From Kribbella pratensis (GTDB taxonomy: Bacteria; Actinomycetota; Actinomycetes; Propionibacteriales; Kribbellaceae): a stretch of 64,000 nt of DNA. Shown here piece by piece: positions 51,087 to 59,682 of this stretch (position 1 is the stretch's first letter; each line of letters begins with the position of its first letter). Position numbers and translations under genes: made by a program. Where the stretch lies: assembly GCF_004365355.1 (NCBI RefSeq), contig NZ_SODP01000002.1, positions 2,105,846-2,169,845 on the forward strand, given 5' to 3'. Below the pieces are notes generated by a model. The model searched no databases, was not told the origin of the DNA, and was given only the letters and a program-made list of their open reading frames with translations.

Positions 51087-52337
51087 GCTGAGCCGCCCGT
51101 ACACCAAGGCGGTCAGGGCGAAGCCGACCACGATGAACGCCAGTACGGCGTAGGACTTCCCGCTGTCGGGCAGGATCGCCGCGCCGAGTGCGGCCGCGGA
51201 GACCTGCCCGACGTTGAAGATCATGTCGTACAGCGAAAACACCCGTCCGCGGTACACGTCGTCGACACCCGTCTGCACGAGGGTGTCGACGCTGATCTTG
51301 ATGCCCTGCGCGCAGAACCCGGTGAGGAACGCACCGGCCACCAGTGCGGGCTTGGTGTAGAACCCGATCGGTACGGCGCTCACGACTGCCGCGCCCACGA
51401 ACAGCCAGGTGATCCACTGCCGCAGCGCCATCACGCGAGTGCCCCACGGCGTGACGAGCGCGGCGACGAACAGCCCGGCTCCGACCGCACCGGTCGCGAT
51501 CGCCAGTGCACCGAACGCTTGATCGAGCTGACCAGGACCGTAGAAGTAGTTGCGGTACAGCAGGATCATCGCGACCGTCATCAGCCCGAAGAAGAACCGG
51601 AGCGAGCCGATCGCTGCCAGACCGAGCGCGGGCTGCGGGCGTGCTTTGAGGTGCCGGCCGCCGTCGATCAGACCGGACGCGATGGTCCGGAGCGCCTCAC
51701 CGATGCCGGGCTCGTCGCCGTTCAGGTCCGGGCCGAGCTGGTCGCGGCGTAGCCGGAGGGCGAGCAGCGCGGCAGCCGTGTAGATGACGACTGTCAGCCC
51801 GAGGACGGTCAGATCCGAGTCGACGATCAGCTTCACCCCGGCGCCGACTCCGCCGCCGATCAGGAAGAACGCCGTACCGCTGGTCGGGGTGACTGCGTTG
51901 GCCATCACCAGTTCGTCACGCTCGACGACGTGCGGGAGACCCGCGGACAACCCGGACAGGAGGAAGCGGTTGACGCCGAGCGTGAGCAGTACGGCGACGT
52001 AGAACAGCACGCCGGCGTTGTCGGCCGCGACGATCGCTCCGACGCCGATGACCAGCACAGCGCGGGTCAGGTTCGCGGCGAACAGGATCTGCCGGCGCGA
52101 CCACCGATCGAGGAGTACGCCGGTGAACGGGCCGAGGATCGAGTACGGCAGCAGCGCGACCGCGAACAGCCCGGCAATCGCTGCCGCGTCAGGCGCCCGC
52201 TCCGGCGAGAACAACACGTACGACGCCAGCGCCACCTGGAACACACCGTCGCCGAACTGCGAGGTGAGCCGCACCGCGAACAGCCGCCGGAAATCGCGAC
52301 GCTGCAGCAACGTCCACAAATCCCGGAGAAACCGCAC
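50988..52337 (-). CDS. MFS transporter
   Basis: About 449-aa major facilitator with 12 hydrophobic segments. The N-terminal FLRDLWTLLQRRDFRRLFAVRLTSQFGDG and the FTGVLLDRWSRRQILFAANL loop (the MFS motif A in altered form) mark a family of drug/metabolite efflux proteins. The last ~33 residues are hydrophilic and lie antisense to the permease gene, giving an unusual 99-base convergent overlap. GTG 52337 is used since homologues begin at this point; ATG 52361 adds 8 residues. Neither has a strong ribosome site. Confidence 0.85.
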   Translation of the reverse strand: MRFLRDLWTLLQRRDFRRLFAVRLTSQFGDGVFQVALASYVLFSPERAPDAAAIAGLFAVALLPYSILGPFTGVLLDRWSRRQILFAANLTRAVLVIGVGAIVAADNAGVLFYVAVLLTLGVNRFLLSGLSAGLPHVVERDELVMANAVTPTSGTAFFLIGGGVGAGVKLIVDSDLTVLGLTVVIYTAAALLALRLRRDQLGPDLNGDEPGIGEALRTIASGLIDGGRHLKARPQPALGLAAIGSLRFFFGLMTVAMILLYRNYFYGPGQLDQAFGALAIATGAVGAGLFVAALVTPWGTRVMALRQWITWLFVGAAVVSAVPIGFYTKPALVAGAFLTGFCAQGIKISVDTLVQTGVDDVYRGRVFSLYDMIFNVGQVSAAALGAAILPDSGKSYAVLAFIVVGFALTALVYGRLSSRAAQRGDRLDGGGLPGGIRAGDQTDERTQQG

Positions 52338-52396
52338 GCCTGCACTGTAACCGCACGACATGTCGAGCCCGGCCGCCTCGGTTCGACGTACTGGGT

Positions 52397-52675
52397 ATGA
52401 ACGACAATCACGCTGCCGGGACGGACATCACCGCGTCAGACACCCGGGCCTTCTACACGGAGCTGTTCGGCTGGCGCCTGCGACTGGTCGAGGAGGAGGA
52501 CCAGGGCGCGGGTATCACGACGTACTTCTCTGTGCCGGACGTCGAGCTGATGCTCGTACGGGCGGAGGCGCTCGGCGCGACGGTCACCACGCCGCCGTGG
52601 ACTGTGCCGGGGCTGGGCCGGATGGCTGTGATCCTGGACCCGGACGGCAACCGCGTCGGGCTCTGGCAGGATTGA
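52397..52675 (+). CDS. Compact VOC family protein
   Basis: 92-aa VOC-type protein, shorter than the usual ~115-130 aa. The first module (DTRAFYTELFGWRL) passes directly into the second module's TTYFSVPDVELMLVRAEALGATV, and about 20-25 residues of the middle strands seem to be missing. The end (RMAVILDPDGNRVGLWQ) is complete. It may be an internally deleted, non-functional copy or a small dimeric form. Confidence 0.7.
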   Translation: MNDNHAAGTDITASDTRAFYTELFGWRLRLVEEEDQGAGITTYFSVPDVELMLVRAEALGATVTTPPWTVPGLGRMAVILDPDGNRVGLWQD

Positions 52676-52676
52676 G

Positions 52677-53156
52677 CTACTCGGTCTGGTGCAGGCGCTG
52701 GGCTGCGGTGTCGGTGCGCTGGCTGACCGGCTGAACGCCATTGACCCGGCCGAGGCCAAGGAGGGGCATGTTGCCGTAGATGGTCTCGGTGTTGCCGGCC
52801 GGTACGACGTACGTCTCGTGCCAGATGCCGACCGCGCCGCCTTTGAACGATTTGCGGAAGTACTCGACCCACGCGGGCCGATGCGTACGACCGGTGTCGC
52901 CGGCGAACGACTGGAGCTTCTCCACCGACTCCCAGTACTGGATCAACGTGATCCCACGCCAAGTCGGCAGCGTCCGGAACCCGAGCAGTCCGCTGTCCTT
53001 GTCCTTCATCAACTGCTGCAGCATTGGCCCCATCGCCCTCGCCACCGGCAGCCACTCGCGCACCTTGAACACGGAGTTGACCCGCATCCCGATCAGGAAG
53101 ACGACCACCTCCCCGTCGTACGCCGCGGTCTGCCGCCCCGCGATCACGTCACCCAT
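52677..53156 (-). CDS. DUF4188 family protein (monooxygenase-like fold)
   Basis: 159-aa protein of family DUF4188, related to ABM/antibiotic biosynthesis monooxygenase folds. Markers are VVVFLIGMRVNSVFKVREWLPV, GFRTLPTWRGITLIQYWES and HRPAWVEYFRKSFKGGAVGIWHETYVV (broken at the His). Function is unknown. In related genomes the gene is often beside a PadR regulator; here it has none, but a palindromic stretch lies upstream. The ATG at 53156 begins the conserved segment. Confidence 0.88.
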   Translation of the reverse strand: MGDVIAGRQTAAYDGEVVVFLIGMRVNSVFKVREWLPVARAMGPMLQQLMKDKDSGLLGFRTLPTWRGITLIQYWESVEKLQSFAGDTGRTHRPAWVEYFRKSFKGGAVGIWHETYVVPAGNTETIYGNMPLLGLGRVNGVQPVSQRTDTAAQRLHQTE

Positions 53157-53171
53157 GTCGCCACCCCTCAC

Positions 53172-53209
53172 CCTTTGCAAGACAGTCTCGATTCAATCCT
53201 CTGTAAAGG
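53172..53209 (-). promoter_or_regulatory. Palindromic control region upstream of the DUF4188 gene
   Basis: CCTTT-x-CA (from 53172) and TG-x-AAAGG (ending 53209) are inverted outer arms. Between them lie smaller dyads AGAC-A-GTCT and GATT-C-AATC. The combination looks like a repressor site about 15 bases before the start codon. Confidence 0.45.
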
Positions 53210-53342
53210 CCATCGATGGGCGCGCCGGAGCTGATGGCAGGAGACCGCGGAAGCGATAGGGTCGTTCTGCCGGTGTCACAGTCCGTTGTGCACCAGTTAC
53301 GATGGCTCTTCAGTTCTGGGCCGCAGCGCGGATGGGAATTTC

Positions 53343-54188
53343 ATGGCTGAATCGCAGGATGCCGACGTCGACCCGCGGATGTACGAGCAGCTGAAGCTCG
53401 ACCGGCCGCACGGCGCTCGGGTGTACGACTACTTCCTGGGCGGGAAGGACAACTTCGCGATCGACCGGCAGGCCGCCGAGCACCTGCTCCAGGCGTTCCC
53501 CGGTTTCCGCACCGCCGCCCTCTCGAACCGGATGTGGATGCACCGCGCGGCCAAGTTCGCCGCCGAGCAGGGCATCACTCAGTTCCTCGACGTCGGTACC
53601 GGTATCCCGACCAGCCCGAACCTGCACGAGGTCGTCCAGGAGATCACTCCCTCGGCGCACGTGGTGTACGCCGACAACGACCCGATCGTGCTCGCGCACT
53701 CCCGCGCGCTGCTCGTCAGCAAGCCGGAAGGCAAGACGGCGTACCTCGAGGCCGACGTCACCGACCCGCAGGCAATCCTGCAGTCCGACGAGGTCAAGGA
53801 GCTGATCGACTTCAGCAAGCCGGTCGCGCTCAGCATCGTCGGTGTCTTCCACTACCTGCCCGACGCGCTGAAGCCGTACGACCTGGTTCGCCAGCTCGTC
53901 GAGCCGCTCGCCCCGGGATCGCTGCTGATCTTCTCGCACTGCACCCCGGACTTCGCGCCGGAGCTGTGGGAGCGGGCGATGGTGGTCTACAAGGCCGACG
54001 GCGGTGACGCGCAGGTCCGCTCGAAGGAAGAGGTCACCCGCTTCTTCGAGGGCACCGAGCTGATCGAGCCCGGCGTCGTGTCGCCGTTCCGGTGGTATCC
54101 GGACGAGGAGACGCAGCGTCTGGTCGACAAGGGCGAGTTCACCGACATCATGTGCAGCCTGTGGGTCGGAGTCGGCCGCAAGCCGTGA
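53343..54188 (+). CDS. SAM-dependent methyltransferase, PF04672 (Methyltransf_19) type
   Basis: 281-aa methyltransferase of a family expanded in actinomycetes (S-adenosyl methyltransferase PF04672), with unknown substrates. Markers are RPHGARVYDYFLGGKDNFAIDRQAAE, the SAM motif FLDVGTGIPTSPNLHE, VVYADNDPIVLAHSRALL, and GVFHYLPD. The ATG at 53343 is the natural start; the frame is open to 53286. The thioesterase gene follows after 3 bases. Confidence 0.9.
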   Translation: MAESQDADVDPRMYEQLKLDRPHGARVYDYFLGGKDNFAIDRQAAEHLLQAFPGFRTAALSNRMWMHRAAKFAAEQGITQFLDVGTGIPTSPNLHEVVQEITPSAHVVYADNDPIVLAHSRALLVSKPEGKTAYLEADVTDPQAILQSDEVKELIDFSKPVALSIVGVFHYLPDALKPYDLVRQLVEPLAPGSLLIFSHCTPDFAPELWERAMVVYKADGGDAQVRSKEEVTRFFEGTELIEPGVVSPFRWYPDEETQRLVDKGEFTDIMCSLWVGVGRKP

Positions 54189-54191
54189 CGG

Positions 54192-54601
<410 letters not shown>

Positions 54602-54605
<4 letters not shown>

Positions 54606-55711
54606 TGATCGTGCGCGGCGCCGTACTGCGAGAGATGGGCCTGCCGGCGCCGTACGCATCGTCGCGTCCGTTGCGGGTCGAAGAGGTGGAGCTGGCACCG
54701 CCCGGTCCGGGCGAACTGCTCGTCCGGATCCGCGCGGCCGGTCTGTGTCACTCGGACCTCTCAGTCATCGACGGGTCCCGCCCACGTGTGATGCCGATGC
54801 TCCTGGGTCACGAGGCGACCGGCGAAGTCATCGTGTCCGAGGCTCCCGGCTTCGCACCGGGCGACGTCATCGCCTGCGCCTTCGTCCCTGCCTGCGGGTC
54901 CTGCGGCCCCTGCGCCGAAGGCCGCCCTGCCCTCTGCGAACCAGGCGCCACGGCTAATACCGCCGGCACCTTGCTGTCGGGCACGCGTCGATTGACCGAC
55001 GTTCATCATCATCTGGGTGTGTCCGGGTTCGCGGATCATGCGGTGATCTCGGCGCATTCGGCTGTGAAGATCGACCCGTCTCTCCCGCCCGAGATCGCCG
55101 CTCTCTTCGGGTGCGCAGTCATGACCGGCGTCGGCGCAGTCGTGAACACAGCACAGGTTCGCGCCGGCCGCAGCGCGGTCGTCTTCGGCCTCGGCGGCGT
55201 CGGACTGTCAGCACTGCTCGGCGCTGTCCTGGTCGGAGCACATCCGATCGTCGCCGTGGACGTCGTGCCGGCGAAGCTCTCGTTGGCGCTCGATCTCGGC
55301 GCAACCGCAGTCGTCGACGCTCGCGCCGCCGACGCGGTGGAGCAGGTGCGACAGGCCACCGCGGGCGGTGCCGACTATGCCTTCGAAACCGTGGGCAGCG
55401 CGCGGGTGCTCGAGCAGGCGTACGCCGCCACCAGACGCGGCGGGACCACCGTCACGGTCGGCCTGCCGCATCCGTCGCAGTCGTTCAGCGTTCCAGCCGT
55501 CAGCCTTGTGGCGGAGGAACGCACGGTGAAGGGCTCGTACGTCGGCTCGTCGATCCCGTCCCGCGACATCCCGCGGTACGTCGCCCTGTACCGGGCCGGC
55601 CGGCTCCCGGTCGACCGGCTGCTGACCGCGACCGTCGGGCTCGACGACCTCAACCAGGCCTTCGACGACCTGGCCGCCGGCACGTCGATCCGTCAGGTAT
55701 TGCTGTTCTGA
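54602..55711 (+). CDS. Zinc-dependent alcohol dehydrogenase (MDR, class III-like)
   Basis: 369-aa medium-chain dehydrogenase. Catalytic zinc ligands are Cys49 (AGLCHSDLS) and His70/Glu71 (LLGHEATG). The structural zinc lobe has Cys98, Cys101, Cys104 and Cys112 (ACGSCGPCAEGRPALC). The NAD motif is VFGLGGVGLSALLGA. Similar to class III and mycothiol-linked formaldehyde dehydrogenases, but the partner cofactor is uncertain. ATG 54602 overlaps the thioesterase; ATG 54605 is equally possible. It is convergent with YciI by 19 bases. Confidence 0.92.
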
Positions 55712-56139
55712 AGGTTCTCCGCGGCCTTCTGGAAAGTGTCTTCGTTGCGGTCGCGCGCCTCGCTCGTGTAGTTGTCACCGAAGTAGTCGGCGGTCGGGAC
55801 CGGACGGATCTCCAGCTCGCCGTCGGTGCGGCCGTCGGCCGCCACGCAGCGCCAGCCCCACTCGATCGCTTCCTCACGGGACGCCACCTCGATCAGGCAG
55901 AAACCGGCGATCAGCTCCTTGGTCTCGGTGAACGGGCCGTCGATCACCCGGCGCTGCTTGTCGTCGTCGAACCCGAGCCGGAAACCCATCGAGCTCGGCA
56001 GCAGTCCGTCACCCGCGAGCAGGACGCCCTTCTCGGCCATCTCCGCCATCACCAGACCCATCGCGGTCAGGCTCTCCTGGCTGGGCAGCTCACCCGCCTC
56101 GGACTCCTCGCTGGCCTTGAAAATCATCATGTAGCGCAT
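55693..56139 (-). CDS. YciI family protein
   Basis: 148-aa protein with the dimeric alpha/beta YciI fold (DGPF superfamily). It starts MRYMMIFKASEESEAGELPS and has the family hallmark DGPFTETKELIAGFCLIEVASREEAIEW, including the conserved DGPF. Members of this group in actinobacteria often accompany ECF sigma factors, but none is adjacent. Function unknown. Confidence 0.92.
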   Translation of the reverse strand: MRYMMIFKASEESEAGELPSQESLTAMGLVMAEMAEKGVLLAGDGLLPSSMGFRLGFDDDKQRRVIDGPFTETKELIAGFCLIEVASREEAIEWGWRCVAADGRTDGELEIRPVPTADYFGDNYTSEARDRNEDTFQKAAENLQNSNT

Positions 56140-56278
56140 CTGAGGCCCCTCCCAAGTCGGCGTTAAATACCGAGACGAATCTATACAGGGAAAGGAGCTT
56201 CGGGCAGGCTACGCACAGTGCGTGCCCACGCACGAGATGTGAGACCGCCCCGCGGAGTCCCTGAGGAGGACCCCAAGC

Positions 56279-57724
56279 ATGCACACCCGCCCCCGCCGGA
56301 TCGGTGCCCTCGCCGTAGCCGGCGCAGTTGTCTTCGGAGCCGTCGCAGTCGTCGTCAGCAACCAGGCCGACGCCCAGCAGCCCGCTCCGCTTCCCATCGA
56401 CCAGTTGCTCGGCCAGGACCTGCAAGGCAAGTCCGCGCTCGGCCGGGTCCAGTCCCGGCTCGCCGAGGTCGCCGACCAGAACAAGCTGTCCACCGACCAC
56501 CTGCGGCAGATTCTCGCGACGGACAGGACGGCGTGGCTCGACCGCGGCGGCAAGCTGTTCTACCGCGAGCCCGTCGCGACCGCGGCCGAGCGGAAGTCCG
56601 CAGCCGCGCCGTCTCCGCGCTGGGCTCGTGCCGCGGTCGCTGCCGCGACGGGTCCAGCTTTCGAGCTGCACAGCAAGCCTGGCTCGAGTCGGGTCATCTA
56701 CCTGGACTTCGACGGTCAGACGATCACCGGCACGGCGTGGAACACCGGCGGCAAGCCGGCCACCGTGGACGTCACGCCGTACGACACCGACGGGAACCCG
56801 AACAGCTGGAGTACTGCCGAGCAGGACGTCGTACGCGATGTGTGGGCCCGGGTCGCCGAGGACTACGCGCCGTTCGACGTGGACGTGACCACGCAGGAGC
56901 CGACCGCCGCGGCGATCGACCGCACCGGGTCCTCCGACCAGCAGTACGGCACTCGTGTGCTGATCGACCCGACCACCTGGTACCAGTCCGGCTGCGGTTG
57001 CGGCGGGGTCGCGTACGTCGGCGTGTACGACAACACGAGCCAGCACTCCTACTACCAACCCGCGCTCGTGTTCACGAAGGGCGTCGGCACCGGCGCGAAG
57101 AACATCGCGGAGGCCGCGTCGCACGAGGCTGGTCACAACGTCGGGCTCTCCCACGACGGCACAGCGTCTGTCGGGTACTACGCGGGCCACGGTTCCTGGG
57201 CACCGATCATGGGCGTCGGCTACTCCAAGGCCATCAGCCAGTGGAGCAAGGGCGAGTACACCGGCGCCAACAACAAGGAAGATGACTTCGCGGTGATCGG
57301 CCAGAACGGGCTGGCGCTGCGGGCCGACGACCACGGCAACGGCACATCGGACGCCACTGCGCTGACGCTCGGAACCAGCGTGAAGGGCATCTACGCGAAC
57401 GACTCGGATGTCGACACCTTCCGGATCGACCTAGCGGCCGGCACGTTCACGTTCACCGCCTCGGCGGCCGCTTCCGGAGCGGACCTGGACATCAAGCTCC
57501 AGTTGCTGAACTCGTCCGGCGCGGTCGTCGCGACCGCCGATCCGGCGTCCGGCCAGTCGAACGCGGCCACGCCGACCGGTCTGAGCGCGAGCATCAGCCG
57601 CCAGGTCACCGCGGGCCGCTACTACCTGCGGATCGAGAACACCGGGTACGGCAACCCGCTGAACACCGGCTACTCGACGTACGGCAGCCGCGGCGCCTAC
57701 TCGGTCCGCGTCACTGCAAGCTGA
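56279..57724 (+). CDS. Secreted zinc metalloprotease with C-terminal PPC domain
   Basis: 481-aa extracellular protein. Signal peptide at about 1-33 (ALAVAGAVVFGAVAVVVSNQADA). The catalytic domain has H282-E283-x2-H286-x5-H292 (HEAGHNVGLSHD), the metzincin (reprolysin-like) HExxHxxGxxH site, and a Met-turn candidate in WAPIMGVGY. A pre-peptidase C-terminal (PPC) domain spans about 360-481 (DLAAGTFTFTASA, YYLRIENTGYGNPLNTGYSTYGSRGAYSVRV). GAGGAGG stands before the ATG. Followed by a strong terminator and a decayed copy of its own PPC end. Confidence 0.92.
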   Translation: MHTRPRRIGALAVAGAVVFGAVAVVVSNQADAQQPAPLPIDQLLGQDLQGKSALGRVQSRLAEVADQNKLSTDHLRQILATDRTAWLDRGGKLFYREPVATAAERKSAAAPSPRWARAAVAAATGPAFELHSKPGSSRVIYLDFDGQTITGTAWNTGGKPATVDVTPYDTDGNPNSWSTAEQDVVRDVWARVAEDYAPFDVDVTTQEPTAAAIDRTGSSDQQYGTRVLIDPTTWYQSGCGCGGVAYVGVYDNTSQHSYYQPALVFTKGVGTGAKNIAEAASHEAGHNVGLSHDGTASVGYYAGHGSWAPIMGVGYSKAISQWSKGEYTGANNKEDDFAVIGQNGLALRADDHGNGTSDATALTLGTSVKGIYANDSDVDTFRIDLAAGTFTFTASAAASGADLDIKLQLLNSSGAVVATADPASGQSNAATPTGLSASISRQVTAGRYYLRIENTGYGNPLNTGYSTYGSRGAYSVRVTAS

Positions 57725-57735
57725 CACCCGAACCA

Positions 57736-57774
57736 CCCGGGACCGTCGATCCCACCGAGATCGACGGCCCCGGG
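57736..57774 (+). terminator. Terminator after the metalloprotease gene
   Basis: 16-base arms (57736-57751 and 57759-57774; CCCGGGACCGTCGATC pairs with GATCGACGGCCCCGGG with one mismatch) and a 7-base loop, 11 bases after the stop, followed by TTCTTGGTCCTT. A strong rho-independent hairpin. Confidence 0.9.
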
Positions 57775-57792
57775 TTCTTGGTCCTTGCAAAG

Positions 57793-58009
57793 GTGAGTAC
57801 GCGCGCCGACGTGAGTGCCGCGGGCAACTACACCGCGACGGCTCGGCGGGAGTGTTAGCGGTGCCGTCCAGCCGGGTACGAACTACCTGCGGATGGGCAA
57901 CGTCGGCGACAGCGATCCGCTCGACACCGGCTACTCGACGTACGGCGCGTACACCCCTCAACGTTTCGCCCTCCTGATCCCTGGGGCTGGTCGGTCTCTG
58001 GCGGGCTGA
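57793..58009 (+). pseudogene. Decayed duplicate of the protease PPC domain
   Basis: Protein-like remnants in two frames match the protease C-terminus. DVSAAGNYTATA (frame of 57793) equals DLAAGTFTFTA. After a frameshift, GTNYLRMGNVGDSDPLDTGY and STYGAY (frame of 57815) equal GRYYLRIENTGYGNPLNTGY and STYGSR. No start, ribosome site or intact frame remains. It is a tandem-duplication or recombination remnant between the two terminators. Confidence 0.75.
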
Positions 58010-58020
58010 CCAGCCCCAGG
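57980..58020. terminator. Bidirectional terminator
   Basis: Perfect 13-bp inverted repeat CCTGGGGCTGGTC (57980-57992) / GACCAGCCCCAGG (58008-58020) with a 15-base loop, 6 bases beyond the M20 peptidase stop on the minus strand and at the end of the remnant on the plus strand. Confidence 0.85.
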
Positions 58021-58026
58021 CTGGGT

Positions 58027-59214
58027 TTATGCCGGAACCAGATGGTGGACTGCGAGCCGCGCCAGCGCCGCCGCCTGATCGGCGAGGACGGCGTCGTCGA
58101 ACCGCACGATGCTCGAATGGTTCGACGGTGCCTCCTCCGCGGAGACGTCGTCCGGCCGCGCGCCGACCATCACGAACGTGCCGGGCACCTCCTTCAGCAC
58201 CATCGAGAAATCCTCGGCCCCCATCAACGGGTTCTCCAGGCCCTGAACCCGCTCCTGTCCGAACAAGCCGGTCAGGACCTGCGAGGTCTCCGCCGTACGA
58301 GCGGCATCGTTGACGGTCACCGGGTACTGCGGGTTGAGCCGCGCGTCGACCGTGCAGCCGTGCGCGGCCGCGATCCGCTCGGCCAGCGCCGGCAGCTCGC
58401 GCGTCAACTGCGCGAGCGTTGCATCCGACAACGTCCGCACGGTCGCGCCGAGGCGGGCCGTGTTGGGGATGACGTTGATCGCGACGCCGGCCTCTAGCTG
58501 CGTCACGGTGATGACCACGGGATCGAACACGTTCACCCGTCGCGTCACATACGTCTGCAGCGCGAGCACCAACTCCGCTACCACCGGCACCGGATCAACC
58601 GTCCGATCCGGCATTGAGCCGTGCCCGCCCTTGCCTCGTACCGTGATGTGCAGCTGGTTGGAGCTGGCCATCATGGTGCCGGGACGCATCTGGAAGACGC
58701 CCTTCCCGGCCTGCGCCCAGACATGCAGCGCGTACGCCGCGATCGGCTTGTCACCCGTTGCCTGCAACAAACCTTCGCGCAGCATGTACCCCGCTCCGCC
58801 GAGGCCTTCCTCACCCGGCTGGAACATGAAGATCACGTTGCCCCGCAGCTCCTCGCGATGAGCGCTGAGCAACTGGGCCGCTCCGACCAAACCGGCTGTG
58901 TGAAGGTCGTGGCCGCAGGCATGCATGTTCCCGTTCTCCGCCGCGTACTCGAGGCCGGTCTCCTCGACCACCGGCAAGGCATCCATGTCGCCGCGCAACA
59001 AAACGGTCGGCCCGGGCGCACCGCCTCGCAGTACCGCCACCACCGAGGTCAGCTCCTTGCCTGCCGTTACCTCCAAGGGCAACCCACCAATGGCGTCGAG
59101 CACCAACGCCTGAGTCCCCGGCAGCTGCAACCCCACTTCAGGCGCGCGGTGCAAAGCCCGCCGCAACTCCACCAACCCAGCAGCTATCCCCGCACCCTCG
59201 CCGACAAACTCCAC
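58027..59214 (-). CDS. M20 family metallopeptidase/amidohydrolase
   Basis: 395-aa cytoplasmic enzyme of the M20D aminoacylase/amidohydrolase group. Metal and catalytic motifs are all visible: LLRGDMDALPVVEETG, MHACGHDLHTAGLVGAA, FMFQPGEEGLGGA, the dimerisation domain GKGGHGSMPDRTVDP, and PLMGAEDFSMVL at the C-terminus. It probably hydrolyses N-acyl amino acids or indole-type conjugates. The gene stands after the 23-bp repeat array and is probably a separate unit. Confidence 0.94.
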   Translation of the reverse strand: MEFVGEGAGIAAGLVELRRALHRAPEVGLQLPGTQALVLDAIGGLPLEVTAGKELTSVVAVLRGGAPGPTVLLRGDMDALPVVEETGLEYAAENGNMHACGHDLHTAGLVGAAQLLSAHREELRGNVIFMFQPGEEGLGGAGYMLREGLLQATGDKPIAAYALHVWAQAGKGVFQMRPGTMMASSNQLHITVRGKGGHGSMPDRTVDPVPVVAELVLALQTYVTRRVNVFDPVVITVTQLEAGVAINVIPNTARLGATVRTLSDATLAQLTRELPALAERIAAAHGCTVDARLNPQYPVTVNDAARTAETSQVLTGLFGQERVQGLENPLMGAEDFSMVLKEVPGTFVMVGARPDDVSAEEAPSNHSSIVRFDDAVLADQAAALARLAVHHLVPA

Positions 59215-59682
59215 AAACGCCTCCGCTCACCACCCAACCCACCCGAACCCTCGCCACCGTACCCACCCCCCACCCCCAACCTCCCGCCCCGGTCCCGCCG
59301 CGGTCCCCGCCGATCGCGTGGGACGGTACCCCCGGTTGCTTGGGACGGTGCCAGCCGATTCCCCGCCCCGGTCCCCGCCGATCCCGACCCCGGCCCTCGC
59401 CCATCGCCTGCGACGGTGCCCGCCGATTCCGCGCCGCGGTGCCTGCCGATCGCGTGGGACGGTGCCAGCCGATCGCTTGGGACGGTGCCCGCCGATTCCC
59501 CGCCCCGGTGCCTGCCGGTCGCCTGGAAGGGTGCCCGCCGGTCCCCGCCGGTTCCCCGCCCCGGCGCCCGCCGATCGCCTGGGACGGTGCCCGCCGATCC
59601 CCCGCCGGTCCCCGCCGGTTCCCCGCCCCGGTGCCTTCCCGTCGCCTGGGACGGTGCCGGCCGAGCGCCCGCCAGTGCCCGG
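59215..59682. repeat. 23-bp tandem-repeat array (minisatellite), non-coding
   Basis: This gap holds a tandem array from about 59312 into the end of the next gene (59685). Units begin GATCGC-TGGGACGG or GATTCCCCGCCCCGG and all end GCC. Many unit starts are 23 bases apart (for example 59425, 59448, 59471, 59494, 59517; 59550, 59573, 59596; 59617, 59640, 59663), with 10-11-base half units (GGTCCCCGCC) inserted near 59540-59617 and single-base slips. As 23 is not a multiple of 3, long open frames here are accidental. Confidence 0.88.
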
